From positions 241,644 to 305,643 of the forward strand of contig NZ_JABBGJ010000004.1 in the NCBI RefSeq assembly GCF_012927345.1: DNA of 64,000 nucleotides, in the 5' to 3' direction. The notes beneath the pieces are model-generated. The model worked only from the letters and a program-made list of their open reading frames with translations. It was not told the origin of the DNA and did not search any database. Source of the stretch: Paraburkholderia polaris (lineage in GTDB: Bacteria > Pseudomonadota > Gammaproteobacteria > Burkholderiales > Burkholderiaceae). The position numbers were made by a program, and so were the translations under genes. Shown piece by piece: positions 61,001-64,000 of the stretch (within the stretch, counting starts at the first letter, position 1; every line of letters starts with the position of its first letter).

Positions 61001-63989
61001 CACCCCTATAATCAGCAAGCCGGGTCTCGATGGAATTTACATTTTCATTATAGATAGTCAAATTACTCTTCAAACCTGCCACATCAAACCTGATTTGCCG
61101 CACTTCATCTTTATTTCTTGAAAATTCCCCCCTGGAATATATAAATTCTTCTTTTTTATTATTTATTCTATTTTTGATACTATTTTTTTCCAAACCAAAT
61201 ATAACCGAATCCCTCCAGATGTAGGCCTTCGCACTCTCCACTCCATAGTTTTTATTCAGAGAGTCCATGGATTTTTGCAACCCCTCCAATTCAGTCGTCA
61301 AAGTCCTCGATCTTTTTTCCAATTCATCATTTCTCTTCTCCAATCTTTCCGCTTCGGCGAGCATTCGATTAATTTCCAGCGTCGAATTATTGCGATGATT
61401 CGCGAACCTGTTATTTTCGTTGGTTGTCTTCGACGCCTCCAGACACAAGGATTCGTCAACAGAGCCGGGCAACAATGACTGGCCATATTCATTGAGTATG
61501 GGCCCCGCAACTTCCAGGTTGTAATAATCCCATAACGAACTCATGTCATTGGAGGCATCACTCCTGCCGGAAAATCGTAGGTGACCAATCCGAACTTCCA
61601 TTTCGTCCCGTGCCAGCATTATTTCAGCCACTGTCGGCGAGTTTTCGACCAGATACTCTTTTGCAAACCAGACGTCACATTGCTCTTTCACTTTATAAAG
61701 GAGCTCGGAATATCTTATTTCCTTCATCCCACTCACGACAGCTTGCACAATTTCTTTCAATTGACTCTTAACGTTGTCGCTGTAAACATCATAGCTGAAG
61801 AGATTTTCGATTATATGGGTACGGTCAATGCGATTCGCTTCCGTAGTCGCCGCTTCGGTGGCTGCCACGCCGCCCCTATTCCACCCGCCCTCGGCGAATT
61901 GAAGGGAAACAGTTTCGCCGTTCTGATTGGAAAGCTCAGCGTGGCTTCGATCGGCCATGAACCTGAATTTCCAGAACGCCCCGTTCACTTTTAAAAACAG
62001 GTCTCTTTCTTGATTTTCGTAAATACCGTCTGAAATCCGTACCCCGCCACCCGGTTTCACGTCTGCGCCTGCCGCGCCCCAGCGCTGAGCCACCCAGGAG
62101 GTCAATTCCGGCGCAACTGACGCCAGCTTAGGTATATCTGTGTCGGGAATCGGTCCGAGTCCCAGATTTTTTCTGCCCGTCCTGCTGAAACCCCATAAAA
62201 AATTCGGCATGCTCCGAACAAGGATGAATTTTTCTTTGTTTTTTTCATTTTCCAGATATCCAGAAAGTCGGCCCCTCTGCACGAATTTCCAGTAAGCACC
62301 GCCGATGAACATGTATGCACTACCATTCTTCGAGTGATAAACGCCTCTGGCGACCGTCCGCATTGGATCGTCTGGGGGCGGCGCAAAAGCCTCGCGCGCC
62401 GGCCAGTTGTTCCGGATCCACGAACTCAGCTCGTTGGTTGCGGCAGGCGCGATCGTGGGTTCGATATCAGCGCTCACTGATCTACGGTTTCGACCTGAAC
62501 GGTCCGCCACGCTCTCCTGCTCAAACCGATACAAAACCAAATCGATTAAGTCCGAAGGCATCGCACCATCGCTCGGGATCACTGACGGTCTCATCGCCAG
62601 GAAATCATCATCCTCTTCTGTCAGCGTAACGATGAAATCGTCAACCATTTCATCGAACTCGATGCCGGATGGCCAAGGCTCACCGACAGCCTCGCTTGAC
62701 GTAGCAAGCGACTCGGTCGCGCCAGGTGTCACGGTCGATTCTGAATCGATCTCCGCCGCGGCTTCACTCTGCCGAAGAGTGCTATGCGTCGAGCTGCTCA
62801 ACCCATCGCTCCCGCCATGCATCGCAGTGCTGCGGTTCTCGCTAACCGCCGTTGAGTCAACGCTTTCCGGCATTGCGGATGTCGCAATCTTCGAATCAGC
62901 AAAGACTTGCGGAGCAGGTTCGTCGCCGTCGGCTTGCAGCAGCCAGGTCACCAGCCGATATAGCCCGTATGCTGCTCCGCCAGCCACGGTAACTCCCCCG
63001 ACCACTCCACCCACGAGCGGGCTCTTTCTGACCAGCGATTGGACTCCCGCCGTTGCGGCCACCGCACCCGCTTCTTCATCAACAAGCAATGCAGCGTTCT
63101 CCACGGTATGCGCGACGGCCTCCCCGCCGGCCGTTGTGAACGCCGCGCGGCCAACGACGGTGGCAGCCGTGGCCATAGCCGCGCCCATCGGGACTGAAAC
63201 GTATCCGCCGCTCTTTGTCCCGGGCGATCGCGCGCTTGCCTCCGGGCCAGCGCTTTGCACCGCCTCTGCCTCCAACTGCGCCGATTGACGCGTGGCATTG
63301 GTTTGTTCCGCTGGAAGTGACTGCCGAGGCGGCGTTATCGAGCCCGTCGTTTCTGCACGATCTGACAATATCGAGCACACCGTAGCAGCCGTTGCGGATA
63401 CATCGTCCTCGCCTAGCCTGTGAATGACGGTGGCCGTAGGCAAAGACGCCGCTGCTTCCAGAGTGGCTTCCCGTCTCCTTTCGACTGCAAAGGCTCGCAA
63501 CCAGGCCTTGTGGGGTTCTTTCATTGTCTGCCTGTGCAGCTTCTGCCAGGCCTTATCTTCACGACTCACGGCACTGGGATCGTCATCCACTGAACAGACA
63601 GGTTCAACTATTGTGGCTAGGGCGGTTGGGGGCCTCGCATCGACCACCGTTCGCAGGACCGCATAGCCCTGTACCGCTCGCTGCAGTTTCCCGACCATCC
63701 CCGCCAGATTCCTGCCAAGCGGGGTCTCGGGAGGATGCATATCGTTGCCAAGGACGAATCCGTTTGGTGGGTAAGCTCTTTGCCCGAGAACGCCGGACAC
63801 AAGTGGGTTGACTGCCTGCCGGCTGACAAAATATCCGTAGTACGAAAAGAGTGCGACAACCCCGACAGCCATGTAAATGTTGTCCCGCTGAGCGCTCAGG
63901 CATTCGGGAATCACCCCGTCCAGCACGTCGTCGATATATCGTTTTGTCTCCTCGGCGATGGCAAATAGCAGCGATTGTGGAGACAGCAA
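55041..63989 (-). CDS. Giant toxin-like protein with CNF-type deamidase segment and two C-terminal LamG modules
   Basis: This gene encodes up to 2982 residues from a TTG at 63989. The frame stays open to the window edge, so the true start may lie outside. Visible parts are: N-terminal membrane segment at about 37-57; Ala/Gly-rich hydrophobic stretch near 322-350; GAYWKF-type motifs near 549-570 and 654-675; a coiled coil at about 860-1000; a hydrophobic stretch near 1440-1480; and a third module at about 1609 (GVYRNAVASTSA). A segment around 2020-2110 has LSGC with Cys2068, His2083 and Val2035, the spacing of the CNF1 catalytic Val833, Cys866 and His881. Two LamG-like repeats lie at 2512-2741 and 2742-2982. 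The middle is AT-rich, suggesting transfer. Function is inferred, not shown: a Rho GTPase-deamidating toxin is the working idea. Confidence 0.75.
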   Translation of the reverse strand: MLSPQSLLFAIAEETKRYIDDVLDGVIPECLSAQRDNIYMAVGVVALFSYYGYFVSRQAVNPLVSGVLGQRAYPPNGFVLGNDMHPPETPLGRNLAGMVGKLQRAVQGYAVLRTVVDARPPTALATIVEPVCSVDDDPSAVSREDKAWQKLHRQTMKEPHKAWLRAFAVERRREATLEAAASLPTATVIHRLGEDDVSATAATVCSILSDRAETTGSITPPRQSLPAEQTNATRQSAQLEAEAVQSAGPEASARSPGTKSGGYVSVPMGAAMATAATVVGRAAFTTAGGEAVAHTVENAALLVDEEAGAVAATAGVQSLVRKSPLVGGVVGGVTVAGGAAYGLYRLVTWLLQADGDEPAPQVFADSKIATSAMPESVDSTAVSENRSTAMHGGSDGLSSSTHSTLRQSEAAAEIDSESTVTPGATESLATSSEAVGEPWPSGIEFDEMVDDFIVTLTEEDDDFLAMRPSVIPSDGAMPSDLIDLVLYRFEQESVADRSGRNRRSVSADIEPTIAPAATNELSSWIRNNWPAREAFAPPPDDPMRTVARGVYHSKNGSAYMFIGGAYWKFVQRGRLSGYLENEKNKEKFILVRSMPNFLWGFSRTGRKNLGLGPIPDTDIPKLASVAPELTSWVAQRWGAAGADVKPGGGVRISDGIYENQERDLFLKVNGAFWKFRFMADRSHAELSNQNGETVSLQFAEGGWNRGGVAATEAATTEANRIDRTHIIENLFSYDVYSDNVKSQLKEIVQAVVSGMKEIRYSELLYKVKEQCDVWFAKEYLVENSPTVAEIMLARDEMEVRIGHLRFSGRSDASNDMSSLWDYYNLEVAGPILNEYGQSLLPGSVDESLCLEASKTTNENNRFANHRNNSTLEINRMLAEAERLEKRNDELEKRSRTLTTELEGLQKSMDSLNKNYGVESAKAYIWRDSVIFGLEKNSIKNRINNKKEEFIYSRGEFSRNKDEVRQIRFDVAGLKSNLTIYNENVNSIETRLADYRGAITKVSQIINTNLNKGVAPSDILSCMRTCTVAYRATFFSLAYAQVTIKGLVRNGYTLDDVTTLEKLDVAKWHVSTQSALIQRYLELLSNLPIEEIKNIIFFDDYRDICSAQREAVKFYKKSHDSLSGGETQASLLDSYYELSLSDEGVEGVLLLTAATIYGIMKHPSAQFDCFTISPGAIIEEFVLDKKAKGPLASRGEKPEGFFALRDIKDSKQFVTQREFTDQFADYKNKFSKYEAGLISVGQLVSSGLNLSQLYSTFKNFYRFDLVIRKSDIAKAGGVAFVELYDGNWLVVSCFADIVRSKYVSAKDMAKNKYLSFVIKNPLRPAPKLNGKPRPEVKGGDKDGHIMNEWKDLENAFVIPFLGGKSSYAGSVPLTLLSDRTGKYCKSNGLLFNEMQVFTRECLDEIANGQKNYLYYPSFWQSTADAYVPFYGEIYRWQTDIEYVPDPKQLLFDTLTVLFTAANMGLSLAKLSQGSVKAVTSLVQEAQRRGLTGARLVNVVMAKLPGLGLKIGAKGIKIGVVALYDLIEPVPLKTGLTLVYKGIMKSAKPSGLSSLIKQSRLKADGNAAAPVKIPAAPSEGLGTLGHLNENWRKNDISLDGMIKGDGSLNKGVYRNAVASTSAAPEWFEYYIEAGSGKYQVRWDDYARTWRVIDPKHPGQFSYAVPVKLDAGGQWVTHNDLPGRGGNALDQFEKVENLLRPAKNQIAPVSDLLAKVRDESLSLIDNFKKDIRDGKNKKEIDNLLDIFIGGHDDTLKEKLLSSLKEQREFLKNLKTNDVVYRSGYSANDIAHFLEIELNPGAARHPVVKAYIDSIVDIGAENFKNKDELVGLMSAVMLRESHGIAGLAEIVEPSAKVSGNVLDVSGVVKPVLAGTVRSTDGEAISCLLAHVSYIKKHPDLYANFVEKYNAWKDNPDGSLPWVFPARGSGSRLQLVGTDKGALRHGRVQPLIGHGVLFAKSASDPGIDFNFVRSDAVVDTADLQPQKFTLSEITREDGRLHGFFGVSHGDQADSISRNGPAMGSWGATESLDSNVVVIEVSNGQSGTIGIGIPLDQLPEGKPFIISAGDLSGCTMAYAVDGDMFYAYHSGQMSGNSGWLTSREGAASLYKTHISLTGRPVPGYNVVDNKLVDESGVTVPGNDALIDILSTYDKSTINYFGKLMPDGVSTRTTRIKDNVNQFDYNEAFESDGSRVGVAYALLVKDKGKVKVTTYSEDMSVVMREGKAGVLTLDNSEYILKNFDENFERRKFEETRLENEPLIEPGADAKEKESFVETVFSQDIEIKSYISNPYENSRNAVLRLWDLFFGGEASKIVKGFDGKGLSTEDARKVEGLKNLVREQDFSIEVRAINYWESDKTSAINRAHFAFVLNFPTVRFILDPTALALIENIGGPLMKMEQQWLRAYREALANSTATVKYKDFSSYENALEFSPAYPVDARTYVEGAFLVREAPWYREDGAPSTEAASSTASPDSAPGEVMPASGDDQAKRALLRTLLATAPAKIDEKRPVRDPACEAGLIHFFSFENGPTDVIAPNVSLQPFGSTSTTTGAFVADGFGGQAMQVASLNRAGDGRNGMKLADDVSSRPQFSIGFWFKSDGVQHHAPVLCNKDWGAALNSGFVIDQQNNGLLKFNVADGSKRADALINFTRNAWVYVAMTFDTAASTATAYVGDPIHGVQTATLNLDGMDMAAIAGTHSTIALNEDVLGNYYSRNGHTYGSMTFDDLAMWNHVLTLQEVNALAMSGLTGGLIHFFPFENGPADVVAPNVSVQPFDSTSTSADSFIADYFGGKALQVSSLNRAAGALNGMKLVDDVSTQPQFSIGFWFKSDGVQNHAPVLGNKDWSAGENPGFVIDQQEDGRLKFNVGDGKKRVDQFIPFTRNAWVYVAMSFDTAGSKATAYVGETFGAYQSATLDLSGMDMTKITGTHSTIGLNEDALGNYHSRRNGAFGTSAFGAMAIDDLAMWSRALTKKEMRSLSTWGRSLSELLGD
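55044..56456 (-). repeat. Two tandem LamG-like coding modules (intragenic)
   Basis: Each module is about 230-240 codons and begins GLIHFFSFENG or GLIHFFPFENG. Shared motifs include QFSIGFWFKSDGVQ, RNAWVYVAM, TATAYVG and DDLAMW. The first unit covers 55767-56456 and the second 55044-55766. They resemble concanavalin A-like/LamG folds that bind carbohydrates. The two copies are diverged at many positions, so the duplication is not recent. Confidence 0.75.
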
Positions 63990-64000
63990 CTGATAGGGAA

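Overview
The window looks like a chromosomal stretch of a high-GC betaproteobacterium, most likely Paraburkholderia or Burkholderia. This rests on codon use, on Burkholderia-type small families (a DUF3022-like protein, a PGDYG protein), on a PrkA/YeaH/SpoVR cluster, on a KgtP-type carrier and on a PtxS-controlled 2-ketogluconate operon. No rRNA, tRNA, CRISPR array, prophage or intact insertion sequence was seen. All assignments were made by reading the sequence, without database searches.

Layout. 0.1-5.5 kb: a minus-strand operon with an NMT1/THI5-type binding protein, a Rieske oxygenase, an ABC ATPase, an ABC permease and an amidohydrolase; it reads as uptake plus oxidative and hydrolytic breakdown of a heterocyclic compound. 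6-7.4 kb: a small hydrophilic protein and a GT2 glycosyltransferase. 7.4-9.8 kb: a polar amino acid ABC importer with two permeases and a binding protein but no ATPase gene beside it. 10-11.9 kb: a 12-copy 9-bp repeat and an MHS-family carrier. 12.1-17.4 kb: the prkA-yeaH-spoVR stress cluster, with three hairpin-forming repeats before yeaH. 18-21.3 kb: a hydratase and a chemoreceptor ending in a CheR/CheB tether. 21.5-24.7 kb: a sugar ABC operon whose binding protein and LacI regulator are intact while its ATPase and permease genes have collapsed. 24.9-29.6 kb: CorA, a lipoprotein, an orphan CydX with a P-loop kinase, a saccharopine-dehydrogenase-like enzyme and an Lrp regulator. 29.7-33.4 kb: LysR, a Spy/CpxP-like protein and small or membrane proteins. 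33.5-39.1 kb: kguE-kguK-kguT-kguD-ptxS with a perfect 18-bp operator. 39.2-46.6 kb: a YeiE/YeiH-type pair, a GST, a ClC channel, a 12-copy 7-bp repeat, an Ntn-type hydrolase and two small genes. 46.9-55 kb: LysR, TetR and a complete RND efflux operon with a near-perfect operator.

55-64 kb: one giant minus-strand gene (about 2980 codons, open to the right edge). It contains a segment with the LSGC motif and the exact Val-33-Cys-15-His spacing of the CNF1-type Rho-deamidating toxins, then two tandem LamG-like modules. Its middle is markedly AT-rich while both ends have host-like composition. This is the most interesting object in the window and looks like a mosaic, horizontally acquired toxin.
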